NCBI GenBank assembly: GCA_016722065.1
Contig: JADKGX010000002.1
Coordinates: 186,001-250,000, forward strand
Source: Planctomycetota bacterium
Lineage (GTDB): Bacteria; Planctomycetota; UBA8742; UBA2392
Reading direction: 5' to 3'
DNA: 64,000 nucleotides
Of the stretch, positions 25,801 through 33,963 are shown one piece after another. Under the pieces are notes generated by a model, which did no database searches, was not told where the DNA came from, and saw only the letters and a program-made list of their open reading frames with translations. Positions within the stretch are counted from its first letter, which is position 1, and each line of letters begins with the position of its first letter. Position numbers and translations under genes: made by a program.

Positions 25801-26841
25801 CTAGTCTTGCGGGTCTGGGTCGTTTTCTTTGCCGGCCTGGGGGTCGCGGTCGCCGTGATAAAACTGGCGGTGCTTGCGCCATGGCGGCATGTCGCCAAAG
25901 GTCTTGGGGTCGCTGCTTGCGGTTTCCATCGACGCGCGCGCCTGCGACGAAAGCCGTCGCAGTTGCTCGCCTGCCCGCAGCATGGAGGGCCCGGAAACCT
26001 GGCCCGCCAGTGAACTCAAGGCGCTGTCCAGCTTGCCCAGGTCTTTGGCCACATCGGCCACCAATTTGCCTGCTTTGTCGATCTGGGGCTCGGCTTGCGC
26101 CACCTGTTTGTTCAGGTCGGCGATTTGCGCCGGCGTGCTGGAAACAGCATCTGCCACCTGGCGGCGCAGGGCCTGCAGGCGGTCTATCGCGTCCACCAGT
26201 GCCTGGTTGATCGCGGCCAGGTTCAACTTGTCTTCTGCCAGGCGCTGGTTGATGTCCTCAATGCGTTTTGCGAATTCGGCCACGCCCTTGGTCACCCGTT
26301 CAATCATCGGGCCGTCCAAAATGGCCAGCACCTGGTCTATGTAGACATTGAACTCGTCCAGTTTCTCGCGGGCCTCGGTCATCAGGTCCTTGGCCACTTC
26401 GCTGCGGGCGTCTTTGACCTCTCCGCCGGATGGAATCATGTGGGCGGTGTCTTTACCCACGGCTATCGATATCTGTGTGTTACCGCGCAGTTTGGGCGTG
26501 GTGATCTGCAGTGCGGTGTCGCCGGGCAGGCCGTCGAAGTCCTTGAGCCACTGGGAGCCTTCCCCTGGCGCAATCACAAACTCCACGCGCACACGGGCCT
26601 GGCCGTTGTACTGCACCAGCGCCAGATCGGTCACGGTGCCGGCGCGGCGACCCTTGATGCGCACGGTGTCACCCACCTTCAGGCCGCCGGCGTTTTCAAA
26701 ATACGCGACATAGCTGGCCCGCACTTCGGGTGCGGGTTTGAAAAGCGCCCGCCCGCCAAAAAACAACGCCAGTGCCGCGACCAGCGCCAGAACCACCCAG
26801 CCGGTCAAGCGATTGACGCCTTTGTCAGCCGGGTTGCTCAC
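25801..26841 (-). CDS. MlaD/MCE family periplasmic lipid-transport protein
   Basis: This 346-residue protein is the first MCE protein of the operon. It has one transmembrane helix (about 11-31) and an MCE domain (about 42-140; FENAGGLKVGDTVRIKGRRAGTV). A helical coiled-coil region follows to about 300, with a polar C-terminal tail. It differs clearly in sequence from the second MCE protein, so they may form a mixed ring or two rings. Its start overlaps the ATPase stop by four bases, so translation is coupled. Confidence 0.9.
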   Translation of the reverse strand: MSNPADKGVNRLTGWVVLALVAALALFFGGRALFKPAPEVRASYVAYFENAGGLKVGDTVRIKGRRAGTVTDLALVQYNGQARVRVEFVIAPGEGSQWLKDFDGLPGDTALQITTPKLRGNTQISIAVGKDTAHMIPSGGEVKDARSEVAKDLMTEAREKLDEFNVYIDQVLAILDGPMIERVTKGVAEFAKRIEDINQRLAEDKLNLAAINQALVDAIDRLQALRRQVADAVSSTPAQIADLNKQVAQAEPQIDKAGKLVADVAKDLGKLDSALSSLAGQVSGPSMLRAGEQLRRLSSQARASMETASSDPKTFGDMPPWRKHRQFYHGDRDPQAGKENDPDPQD

Positions 26842-27713
26842 TTGGCGGGTTCCTTGCGTTTGCTGCCGGCGATCAGCCTTTCCGAAAGATCCGCCAATTG
26901 CCGCGGGGCGTTGATCGGGCCTTCCGGGTCGCCGTTGATAAACTGGCGCACCATGGGCGCGTTGCTGTTGCGAAGATCCTGGGGCGTGCCGCGAAAGACA
27001 ATACGACCGCCGTACAACATCAGCACTTCGTCGGCGATTCGGAAAATGCTGGGCATTTCGTGGGTGATGACAACGCTGGTGATACCCAGTTTGGCCGTCA
27101 GGTCGCGAATCAACTTGTCGATCACGCCGATCATGACGGGGTCCAGGCCGGCGCTGGGTTCGTCATAGAACACAATCGCCGGGTCCAGCGCAATCGCGCG
27201 GGCCAGGCCGGCGCGCTTCTTCATGCCGCCACTGATTTCGTAGGGGTATTTGTCTGCGGCCTCGCCCATGCCCACGAGTTCCAGTTTCAGGCGCACCATC
27301 AGGTCAATCGTGCTTTGGGGCAGGTCGGTGTGGCGTTGAATGGGCAAGGCCACATTCTGGGCCACGGTTAAGCCATTGAGCAGCGCTGCGCTTTGAAACA
27401 GCACGCCATATTTGCGCTTGGCTTCTTCGCGCTGGCGGGGGTTGGCGCTTTGAATGTCCATGCCATCAATCAGCACCTGGCCTGAATCCTGTTCCTCAGC
27501 GCCGATCATGTGCCGCAGCAGCGTGCTTTTGCCGCAGCCGCTGGGGCCCATCACCACGTAGACCCGCCCGCGTTCGAGATCGAACGACATGTTGTCGATG
27601 ACCTTGTTGTCGCCATAGGCCTTGCTGAGGTTGCGCACGCTGATGGCAGGCCCCACCGAAACCGGGGTTCCGTCGGAGCGCGTTTCCGCCATGTTGGAGT
27701 GTTCGGGGCTCAA
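26838..27713 (-). CDS. mlaF: MlaF-type ABC transporter ATPase
   Basis: This 291-residue ATPase has Walker A GPSGCGKST (about 55-63), Q-loop VLFQSAALLNGLTV, signature ISGGMKKR and Walker B IVFYDEPSAGLDP. The switch His is in VITHEMPS. The GMKKR signature variant and the LF-Q-loop are typical of MCE-linked ATPases. It powers lipid transfer across the inner membrane with the permease encoded just upstream. The first start is a TTG that overlaps the permease stop (TTGA); an ATG seven codons later is a good alternative. Confidence 0.93.
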   Translation of the reverse strand: MSPEHSNMAETRSDGTPVSVGPAISVRNLSKAYGDNKVIDNMSFDLERGRVYVVMGPSGCGKSTLLRHMIGAEEQDSGQVLIDGMDIQSANPRQREEAKRKYGVLFQSAALLNGLTVAQNVALPIQRHTDLPQSTIDLMVRLKLELVGMGEAADKYPYEISGGMKKRAGLARAIALDPAIVFYDEPSAGLDPVMIGVIDKLIRDLTAKLGITSVVITHEMPSIFRIADEVLMLYGGRIVFRGTPQDLRNSNAPMVRQFINGDPEGPINAPRQLADLSERLIAGSKRKEPAK

Positions 27714-28531
27714 GAGACGATCCCCATGCGGAACAGGAAGTTGTAGACCAGCGACATCACGGTATCGGAAAGAATGATCAGAATCAGGCAGATCACAATC
27801 GCCTGCATGGTGGCGCGGCCTACTTCAATGCCGCTGCCCTTGGCGTGGAATCCCTTGAAGCAGCACACCAGTGTGATCAGCCAGGCAAACAGCACGCTTT
27901 TGGCCAGGCCAAAAGTGAAGTCCGACATCTTGACGAACTGCTTGGTTATGTTGAACCAGTCCTCGCTGGGAATGTTGAACTGGTGTATGCCCACAAAGTA
28001 CCCGCCAGCCAGCGCCGCCAGGTCAAACAACACCGTGCAGGCCGGCAGCATGATGCACGCCGCCAGAAACCGCGGCGCCACAAGATAGCCCACGGGGTTG
28101 ATGCCCATGGTTTCAAGGGCCAGAATTTCTTCACTGACGGCCATCGTACCCAGCTCCGCCGTGAAACCTGCCCCTACGCGGCCAGCGAAAATGATTGCCG
28201 CCAGCAGCGGGCCCAGTGTGCGCAGCACCGAGACGCCCACCACACCGGCCACCAGCTCCGGGGGGCCATAACGCGACAAGGACGGCGTCATTTGAATCAC
28301 CAGCGACGCCCCCACCATGGCACCCAGCAGCACCATGATGGCGGTACTGCGCGCACCGGTGTAATCCATCTGCACAATCAGGTCGCGGCGGGGGTAGATG
28401 CGCCGGTTGAACAACCCGCGAAAGCCATACCCGACGGCCACCAGCCCAAAGCGCACGGCAGCCCCAAGGTCCCGAAGCTGCCGGTTTACCAGGCCACCCA
28501 ACGCGCCTACGGGGTCTGCAAACAACGCCAT
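27710..28531 (-). CDS. mlaE: MlaE-type ABC transporter permease
   Basis: This 273-residue inner-membrane protein has the MlaE/YrbE fold. Its amphipathic N-terminal helix is followed by about five membrane segments. The family signatures are LGPLLAAIIFAGRVGAGFTAELGTM and EEILALETMGINPVGYLVAPR, where the coupling helix contacts MlaF. It is the first gene of the operon mlaE-mlaF-MCE-MCE. The family moves phospholipids between the membranes. Confidence 0.93.
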   Translation of the reverse strand: MALFADPVGALGGLVNRQLRDLGAAVRFGLVAVGYGFRGLFNRRIYPRRDLIVQMDYTGARSTAIMVLLGAMVGASLVIQMTPSLSRYGPPELVAGVVGVSVLRTLGPLLAAIIFAGRVGAGFTAELGTMAVSEEILALETMGINPVGYLVAPRFLAACIMLPACTVLFDLAALAGGYFVGIHQFNIPSEDWFNITKQFVKMSDFTFGLAKSVLFAWLITLVCCFKGFHAKGSGIEVGRATMQAIVICLILIILSDTVMSLVYNFLFRMGIVS

Positions 28532-28765
28532 AGTGTTCCGTTACATCCATCCGGGCAGGCACAGGAAATGCCTGCGACAAACGCCCGGCTGTGCATGGTC
28601 TAGATACGAAAAACGACGCCGCAAATCCCTACCTGTCCCGTGTTTCCGCAATTGCGGGGCCGACATCATGCGACAAGCCTGCCCGGCTGGCAACGCCGCG
28701 GCCAGCGGCCCGCGCTTGCAGCAGCCTTTCTGATTTTCCGATTTCCAAGACGCGGGTTGTGGGCC
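28532..28765. other. divergent intergenic region between mlaE and pgpA
   Basis: These 234 bases separate two divergent genes. A 7-bp hairpin (28555-28561 with 28569-28575) lies in the presumed mlaE leader, 24 bases upstream of its ATG. Both promoters should lie here, but I could not assign them. No open frame in the stretch looks coding. Confidence 0.4.
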
Positions 28766-29290
28766 ATGCTTCCGGCCATGCCCTTTTTGCGACCCACGGA
28801 CCCGCCCGCCAAGGACCTGCTGAAGCCCCCGGTGTTCCTGGGCAGCCTGATGTTGAGCGGGTTTGCGCCAATATTGCGCGGCACAAGCGGCACGATTGTA
28901 GCGACCATTCCGGCCTTCTTTCTGCTGGGGCGGCCCTTTGCCGAACAGATGGGGTTGTGGGTCGGCTTTGCACTTGCCTACTCACTACTTAGCCTGATCG
29001 TCGGTACCGCGGTGTTGCGCACTTATCCGGCCATCAAGGACCCGGGCTGGTTCGTCCTGGATGAAGGGGCGGGAATTTTCCTGACTCTGGCGCTTTTTCA
29101 GGCCGCGAGCCCCTTGGACATTTGCTTCGCGTTTCTAACATTCCGTCTTTACGATATGTGCAAGCCATGGCCTGTACGGACTTTCGAACGCTTCCCGCGT
29201 GCCTGGGGCATCCTTGCGGATGACTTGGCTGCAGGGGTGATGGCTGCACTGACATGCTGGGGACTGCGCTGGGTGTGGCAGTTTCTTTAG
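28766..29290 (+). CDS. pgpA: phosphatidylglycerophosphatase A
   Basis: This 174-residue membrane enzyme dephosphorylates phosphatidylglycerophosphate to phosphatidylglycerol. The family motifs are present. LSGFAPILRGTSGT is the glycine-rich opening, DPGWFVLDEGAG the Asp-Glu motif, and FRLYDMCKPWPVRTFE the FRxxD-KP motif. AWGILADDLAAG is the closing DD-AG motif. There are four hydrophobic segments. The start is uncertain: ATGs at 28766 and 28778 both precede the conserved part, and neither has a strong ribosome binding site. The RsbU-like gene follows after 18 bases. Confidence 0.88.
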   Translation: MLPAMPFLRPTDPPAKDLLKPPVFLGSLMLSGFAPILRGTSGTIVATIPAFFLLGRPFAEQMGLWVGFALAYSLLSLIVGTAVLRTYPAIKDPGWFVLDEGAGIFLTLALFQAASPLDICFAFLTFRLYDMCKPWPVRTFERFPRAWGILADDLAAGVMAALTCWGLRWVWQFL

Positions 29291-29308
29291 GGTGAGCAAG
29301 GGAATTTC

Positions 29309-31252
29309 ATGGCCGTGAACCCGAAACCACCGTCTTCAGGCGCCACCCGGCGCATGATGACTCCTCCGCCCGCTGGCGCGGCACGCAAGTCTACAGGCAG
29401 CATGCCTGCAGCCACGCCGCACGGTTCAGGCCAGATGCAGCCAGTGAAAGCACCGGGCGCGATTGCGCCGCCACCGCCGGCCGCTGCTTCGGGTGCCCAG
29501 CCGGCACAGGGCACGCCAGGCAAGCTGCAGCCCCGGGCGATTCAAAAGCCCAAGACCCAGGGCCTGCCCATCAAGACCAAGATCGTAATTTCGATGATCG
29601 GGCTGGCTGTGGGTGTATCGTTGATGTTGTTCGTGATTGTCATGGTGATTGCCACCAAAAGCCTGGATGCAACGATTGAGCAATCCGGTCTGGGCATGTT
29701 GCAGCAAGCGGAAGCGATTCACCGCCCCTATCGCGCCGGCCTGAACGAAAAGGGCCTGATTTCGTACTTCAGCCAGCCCAACAACCGGCGCGAGAAGTTC
29801 GACGCCTATTGGAAGCAGTTGTACCCGTGGTTCGACAAGAACCGCATTCTGCCCTGCAGCGAGTTTGCCAACTGGGACCAGTTGTCCGACGACCGCGTGT
29901 GGGTGATCGTGGCGGCTGCGATTCTGGACTCGCCGGCGCCGATTCCGCCTGACGTGCGCCTTTCCATATTGGGCGATCCGGGTCGTACGCTCGAAAACCT
30001 TGCTGCCGGCCAGACATTACCTGAGCCACGTTCGCCCCGGCGCATCAACGACGACGCCATGGAGGCCAACAAGGGCCGCTTTGAATCGTTGTTCCGCAAG
30101 TATTCGCTGGATGCCCGCGACAACACCTTTGCCGACCTGCGCGCCGGCATCAACAAGGAAACCCTGGCCAAGATCATTGAGGGCGGTGGCGGTCTGCGCC
30201 GCAAGATATTCTACGAGTTCCACACCGACTTCGTGGCCGACCTGCAAAAACTGACCGATGCCGACGGCAGCCAAGTCAAGTACATCATCTTTGAAATTCC
30301 TGATGGCACACTGCCCCAGTTCACCAGCAAAGACTTGAACGTGATCAGCCCGCCAACCGGCAAGATCGGCCTGACCAACAGCAATTCCAAGCGCACGGTT
30401 GGCGCCGCGGAAATCGACACCGGCGCGATGGTGGGCGATGCCGAGGCTTATAGTTTCTCGACCAAAACCAAAGTCGGCGACACGATCACGATCTATCTGG
30501 ACCGCAAGGAAATCGAATCGCGCAAGACGACGCTGCTGCTTTCCATCATGGGCATATCCGGGCTGGCCATCGGCCTTGCCGTGGCGCTGGCGTTCTTGAT
30601 TGGCGGCAGCATCACCAAGCCGCTGGAAACGCTGATGACCGATATCCAGATCATCAGCGGTGGCAACTTTGACCACAAGCCGCTGGCCCGCAGTGCCGAC
30701 GAAATCGGCATTGTTTCGCGGCTGCTGGGTGACATGGCGGCCGGCCTGAAAGCCGCGCAGGATGTCTGGCTGGAAAACCAGGGCCGTAAACACGACCTGG
30801 ACATCGCCAAAGAGATTCAAGAGAACCTGCTGCCCAAGCATGTGCCCAGAATCGCGGGGTACGACGTCAGCGCGTACTATTCGCCCAGCAAGGAAGTCGG
30901 CGGCGACTATTACGACTTCTTCCTGGTCGACAAGACGCACCTGGGCATGGTCTGTGCCGACGTTTCCGGCAAGGGCATTCCGGGCAGCATGGTCATGATG
31001 ATGGCCAAGGCGCTGGTCAGCTATGAAGCCAGAGAGCAACCTTTCGCCGCGCGACATTTTCTGCAAGGTCAACCGCACGCTGGCCAAGGACATCAAGCGC
31101 GGCATGTTCGTGACCGCCTTCTATATGCTTCTGGATATCCCCACGGCGCGGTTGACTGTGGCCAGCGCCGGCCACAACCCGCTGCTGCTGTACCGGGCCG
31201 CGACCAAGCAATGCACGCAGATCAACCCGGGCGGCATCGCGCTGGGCTTTGA
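29309..31252 (+). CDS. RsbU-type PP2C phosphatase, N-terminal part of a frameshifted gene
   Basis: The frame reads as a membrane sensor phosphatase up to about residue 573. It has a Pro/Ala-rich cytosolic tail (1-90), TM1 (92-115), a large extracytoplasmic region and TM2 (about 410-430). A HAMP segment (about 431-485; GSITKPLETLMTD) leads into a SpoIIE/RsbU PP2C domain. That domain has EIQENLLP, KEVGGDYYDFF and GMVCADVSGKGIPG, with its metal-binding Asp residues. After YEA at about 31030 this frame turns to non-homologous sequence. The rest of the PP2C domain continues in the +1 frame (31023-31526), so there is one extra base near 31031. GGGA stands six bases before the ATG. It should dephosphorylate a STAS protein such as the one at 32101. 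Confidence 0.85.
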   Translation: MAVNPKPPSSGATRRMMTPPPAGAARKSTGSMPAATPHGSGQMQPVKAPGAIAPPPPAAASGAQPAQGTPGKLQPRAIQKPKTQGLPIKTKIVISMIGLAVGVSLMLFVIVMVIATKSLDATIEQSGLGMLQQAEAIHRPYRAGLNEKGLISYFSQPNNRREKFDAYWKQLYPWFDKNRILPCSEFANWDQLSDDRVWVIVAAAILDSPAPIPPDVRLSILGDPGRTLENLAAGQTLPEPRSPRRINDDAMEANKGRFESLFRKYSLDARDNTFADLRAGINKETLAKIIEGGGGLRRKIFYEFHTDFVADLQKLTDADGSQVKYIIFEIPDGTLPQFTSKDLNVISPPTGKIGLTNSNSKRTVGAAEIDTGAMVGDAEAYSFSTKTKVGDTITIYLDRKEIESRKTTLLLSIMGISGLAIGLAVALAFLIGGSITKPLETLMTDIQIISGGNFDHKPLARSADEIGIVSRLLGDMAAGLKAAQDVWLENQGRKHDLDIAKEIQENLLPKHVPRIAGYDVSAYYSPSKEVGGDYYDFFLVDKTHLGMVCADVSGKGIPGSMVMMMAKALVSYEAREQPFAARHFLQGQPHAGQGHQARHVRDRLLYASGYPHGAVDCGQRRPQPAAAVPGRDQAMHADQPGRHRAGL

Positions 31253-31526
31253 CAAAGACGGCCGCCTGTTTGAACGCAACATGAAGGAAGAAGTGATTCA
31301 GCTTCAGCGTGGCGACCGTGCCATCATCTATACCGACGGCGTGACAGAGGCGATGGGCCCGGGCAACGAGGAATTTGGCGAAGAACGCCTGATGGCCATC
31401 ACCGTGCGCTGCGCCACCAAGTCGTCCACGGAGTACTTGACGGAACTGGTCAACGAGATTCAGAACTTTGCCCAGGCCGACGAACAGCACGACGACATCA
31501 CCATAGTCACGCTCAAGGTTGGATAA
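31023..31526 (+). CDS. RsbU-type PP2C phosphatase, C-terminal part of the frameshifted gene
   Basis: This frame (homologous from about 31032) gives the second half of the PP2C domain. It has LSPRDIFCKVNRTLAKDIK, GMFVTAFYMLLDI, ASAGHNPLLLYR, the metal-binding Asp in IIYTDGVTEA, and the final DDITIVTLKV. These are the motifs missing from the upstream frame, in the right order. It has no ribosome binding site of its own. The two pieces should be one protein of about 738 residues. The break is either a sequencing or assembly error, a true mutation, or recoding, in that order of likelihood. Confidence 0.85.
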   Translation: MKPESNLSPRDIFCKVNRTLAKDIKRGMFVTAFYMLLDIPTARLTVASAGHNPLLLYRAATKQCTQINPGGIALGFDKDGRLFERNMKEEVIQLQRGDRAIIYTDGVTEAMGPGNEEFGEERLMAITVRCATKSSTEYLTELVNEIQNFAQADEQHDDITIVTLKVG

Positions 31527-31590
31527 GCGCTAAGACGGGGCAGTGGTTGCAGGGCACCAGGGACGGTTGGAAACAGCTTAGGGGCAAGGG

Positions 31591-32040
31591 ATGTCAGATT
31601 CTCGCCTGACCGAAAGGCTGGAAGTTGCCGCGCACACCAAGAACCTGGCGGTGGTGCGTGAATTCCTGCATGCGGCCATCAAGCGCAGCATGCTGCCCAC
31701 AACCGATGTCAACAAGGTGGTGCTGGCCGTAGACGAAGCTGTGGCCAACACCATTCAGCACGGTTACGAAGGCCGCGACCCCGGCACCGTGGAAGTCCTG
31801 ATCGACGCTGATGCCGAACGTTTCAGTGTGCGCGTGCGCGACAGCGGCATCAGCTACGACACCGCCAAGGGTTCCGCCGACAAAGCCGAACTGGACCTGC
31901 AAAAGCACATCGCCAGCGGCAACAAGCGCGGGCTGGGCCTGTTCATCATGCGCAAGGTGATGGACGAGGTCAGCTATTCCTCGCGCGAAGGCGAGCAAAA
32001 CGAACTGACACTGGTGAAGTACATCAAGGCCCGAAGTTAG
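31591..32040 (+). CDS. RsbW-like anti-sigma factor / serine kinase
   Basis: This 149-residue protein is a HATPase_c (GHKL) anti-sigma factor kinase. The N box is DEAVANTIQHGYEG, G1 is VRDSGISYD, and G2 is GNKRGLGLFIMRKVMDEVSY. In partner switching it binds a sigma factor or another target, and it phosphorylates its STAS antagonist on Ser. It lies 64 bases after the phosphatase and 60 bases before the STAS gene, all in one direction. No sigma factor gene is nearby, so its target is encoded elsewhere or is not a sigma factor. Confidence 0.9.
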   Translation: MSDSRLTERLEVAAHTKNLAVVREFLHAAIKRSMLPTTDVNKVVLAVDEAVANTIQHGYEGRDPGTVEVLIDADAERFSVRVRDSGISYDTAKGSADKAELDLQKHIASGNKRGLGLFIMRKVMDEVSYSSREGEQNELTLVKYIKARS

Positions 32041-32100
32041 GCCAATGCGACACTTTGGTTTCTTGCAACTGCACAATTTGACCTTATAAGACTGGCCCAC

Positions 32101-32451
32101 ATGCGTGAGTTTGAAATCAACCTGGAAGCCCTGGCCAACAACGTGACGCTGATTCACGTGGCGGGTTGGCTTGACGCCCACACGTTTGAGTACATGGAAC
32201 AGACCATCAACAACCTGTTCGATGAAGGCAAAGTGCGCCTGGCCGTAGACCTTGGAAGCGTCGAGTACATTTCGTCCGCCGGTGCTGGCGTGTTTATCGG
32301 CACCCTTTCGGCCAGCCACGAACGTGGCGGCGATATCGTGCTGATGAACCCCACCGAGCCCGTGCGCGAGGTATTCGACATGCTGGGGCTAAGCCAGGTG
32401 TTCAAGTTCGCCCAGACACCCGCCGAAGCCCTGAAGCTGCTCAAGAAGTAG
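32101..32451 (+). CDS. STAS anti-anti-sigma factor (RsbV-like)
   Basis: This 116-residue protein is a single STAS domain. The strand VTLIHVAGWLDAHTFEYME is followed by VDLGSVEYISSAGAGVFIG, which holds the conserved phosphorylatable Ser before AGAG. A closing helix is near EVFDMLGLSQVFKFA. It is the expected substrate of the kinase just upstream and of the PP2C phosphatase. Unphosphorylated it would bind the kinase and free its target. A terminator follows the stop. Confidence 0.92.
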   Translation: MREFEINLEALANNVTLIHVAGWLDAHTFEYMEQTINNLFDEGKVRLAVDLGSVEYISSAGAGVFIGTLSASHERGGDIVLMNPTEPVREVFDMLGLSQVFKFAQTPAEALKLLKK

Positions 32452-32452
32452 C

Positions 32453-32480
32453 AAGTCGGGCGAAGCTTCCGCCCGACTTT
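32453..32480 (+). terminator. hairpin after the STAS gene
   Basis: A perfect 10-bp stem (32453-32462 with 32470-32479) has a seven-base loop. It begins two bases after the STAS stop and ends in a short TTT. It lies between convergent genes and could end both transcripts. Confidence 0.65.
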
Positions 32481-32529
32481 CGCGATCAATTTGTCTGTAA
32501 CCAACGCCCTTGTCCGGCCACACAGGCTG

Positions 32530-33714
32530 CTAGCGGCCCTTGCCGGGCAGCGTGCTGTTGGCGCCCGGCGCTTGCCAGGTGCCGCTAACCACATCCTGCA
32601 TCTTCAACAGGTCTGAACCCAGGAACTGAAACTTCTTGCCCGTCGCAATGAAGGCCGTCAGGTCAAAGATCACGCTGGTGTTCATGATGTGTTCTTCATT
32701 CGTGATTGCCGCCGGCAGCGCAAACGCCCCCGCCTGCAAACCAAGCCCGTAGCCCATCAAGTGGCAGCCAATCACGGACAAGTAATAGCTGTAGGTCACG
32801 CCGTCGTTGATGTTGGTCGTGCTGGCCTGGCCGGCGGTAGTCTGCTGCCAGTTGTCAGAAAAACGCGTCATGTACACGCCGCCGTCGGCTGAAATGGGCC
32901 CGCCGCCACCAAAGTAATCAGGCACCGGCACGCCAACAAGGGTTCCGGCGTTGGTTTCAATGGACAGGTTCTGGCCGGGGGGTTCACGCCATGCCGTGCC
33001 GATCAACCCCGCCGGTGCGGCGTTGGGGGTGGCAATCCACTGCAACACGTTGGCAATCGGGGCCAGCACGCGCGGCAAACCGTTGGCGCCAAATGTGGCC
33101 GGGTCGCCTACTTCCTGTTGGGCGGATGTCGGTGGGTTAGCCTGCAACAACGGGCTGAGGCCTGCCGTGCCCTGGGAAAGCTCGTGAATCGAAATCGGCA
33201 TGCTGGCATAGCCCGCGCTTTCGTAGGTCACGGGCGCCTGGTTGGGCACCACGGAAGCCAGCACCGCGCCATTGATGTCGCGCAGGAACCACTGGTTTTG
33301 CAGGCTGAGCGTCCAGGCCGCAATGTTCTCCGCCGCGCTGGGGTTGGGTGGCGTTGTGTTGATGCTGGGGTGGGGCCAGCCTGCGCCTGGGGTTTTGTAC
33401 TGGTCGTGCACAAAGGTCCAGGCGCCCATGGGGTTGGCCGGGTCCATGGCCTGGGGCCACAGGTCGTTGCCGGGCGAGGGTTGCTCGGTGAAGGTCTGCC
33501 AGACCAGGTTGATGCCCGTCCATTTGGTGATGTCGAGAACCGGGTCTCCGGTAACCGGGTCGGGCGTCTCCGATGGCAAGTTGTAGTGAACGACCGGCGT
33601 CTTGCGGATGTCAAGCTGAGACAGGTCCTTCTGGCCATTGAAGGTAATGCCATTGGACCCGCAGCCGGCAATCAAGCAGGCTAAGGCCAAGAATGATGGA
33701 AAGGCGAACTTCAT
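32530..33714 (-). CDS. hypothetical lipoprotein
   Basis: This 394-residue protein has a lipoprotein signal (MKFAFPSFLALACLIAGC, Cys18). The mature part is rich in Asn, Pro, Gly, Thr and aromatic residues and looks beta-rich, as in secreted binding or enzymatic domains. Conspicuous stretches are TWQAPGANST near the end and GCHLMGYGLGLQAGAFA. No known catalytic motif or family is visible. It is convergent with the STAS gene and divergent from hisS, so it is probably monocistronic. Confidence 0.75.
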   Translation of the reverse strand: MKFAFPSFLALACLIAGCGSNGITFNGQKDLSQLDIRKTPVVHYNLPSETPDPVTGDPVLDITKWTGINLVWQTFTEQPSPGNDLWPQAMDPANPMGAWTFVHDQYKTPGAGWPHPSINTTPPNPSAAENIAAWTLSLQNQWFLRDINGAVLASVVPNQAPVTYESAGYASMPISIHELSQGTAGLSPLLQANPPTSAQQEVGDPATFGANGLPRVLAPIANVLQWIATPNAAPAGLIGTAWREPPGQNLSIETNAGTLVGVPVPDYFGGGGPISADGGVYMTRFSDNWQQTTAGQASTTNINDGVTYSYYLSVIGCHLMGYGLGLQAGAFALPAAITNEEHIMNTSVIFDLTAFIATGKKFQFLGSDLLKMQDVVSGTWQAPGANSTLPGKGR

Positions 33715-33963
33715 GGTTTAGCCTCAAGGGGGGTGTCAGGCCCGGGGTTTCCGTACAACGCTTAGCGTGCTGCGTGCCAATCATCAAAATGCCTATGTTA
33801 TGGTGAATCCCCCGCCAGCAGGCTCCAATCCAACACATTGCACTGTATTGAATATACTCAACCGGCAACTGGAACCCCAACTTCGTTACCATGAAGTAGA
33901 TTGCCGGCAGGCCGGCAATGGCGGCTGGAATATCGGGCTGATTCGGCTAACGTCCGCGCACCC
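33715..33963. other. divergent intergenic region before hisS
   Basis: These 249 bases separate the lipoprotein (minus) from hisS (plus). They are AT-richer than their flanks, especially 33775-33870. That fits promoters for both genes, although I could not fix -35/-10 hexamers. A 20-bp palindrome at 33900-33919 is listed separately. I found no T-box features (no AGGGUGG-like element or terminator) in the hisS leader. Confidence 0.45.
33900..33919. promoter_or_regulatory. 20-bp palindrome in the hisS leader
   Basis: ATTGCCGGC, two bases, then GCCGGCAAT forms a perfect 9-bp inverted repeat, 44 bases before the hisS ATG. As DNA it could be an operator. As RNA the two-base centre is too tight, so the stem would open by at least one pair. 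Its position suggests control of hisS. Confidence 0.4.

Noticed and set aside
31020..31060. Programmed ribosomal frameshifting in the RsbU gene
   Set aside because: No slippery heptamer, no upstream Shine-Dalgarno-like stimulator and no strong downstream structure was seen. A base error or mutation is simpler.
33715..33963. A T-box in the hisS leader
   Set aside because: No conserved T-box bulge sequence and no terminator/antiterminator pair was found.
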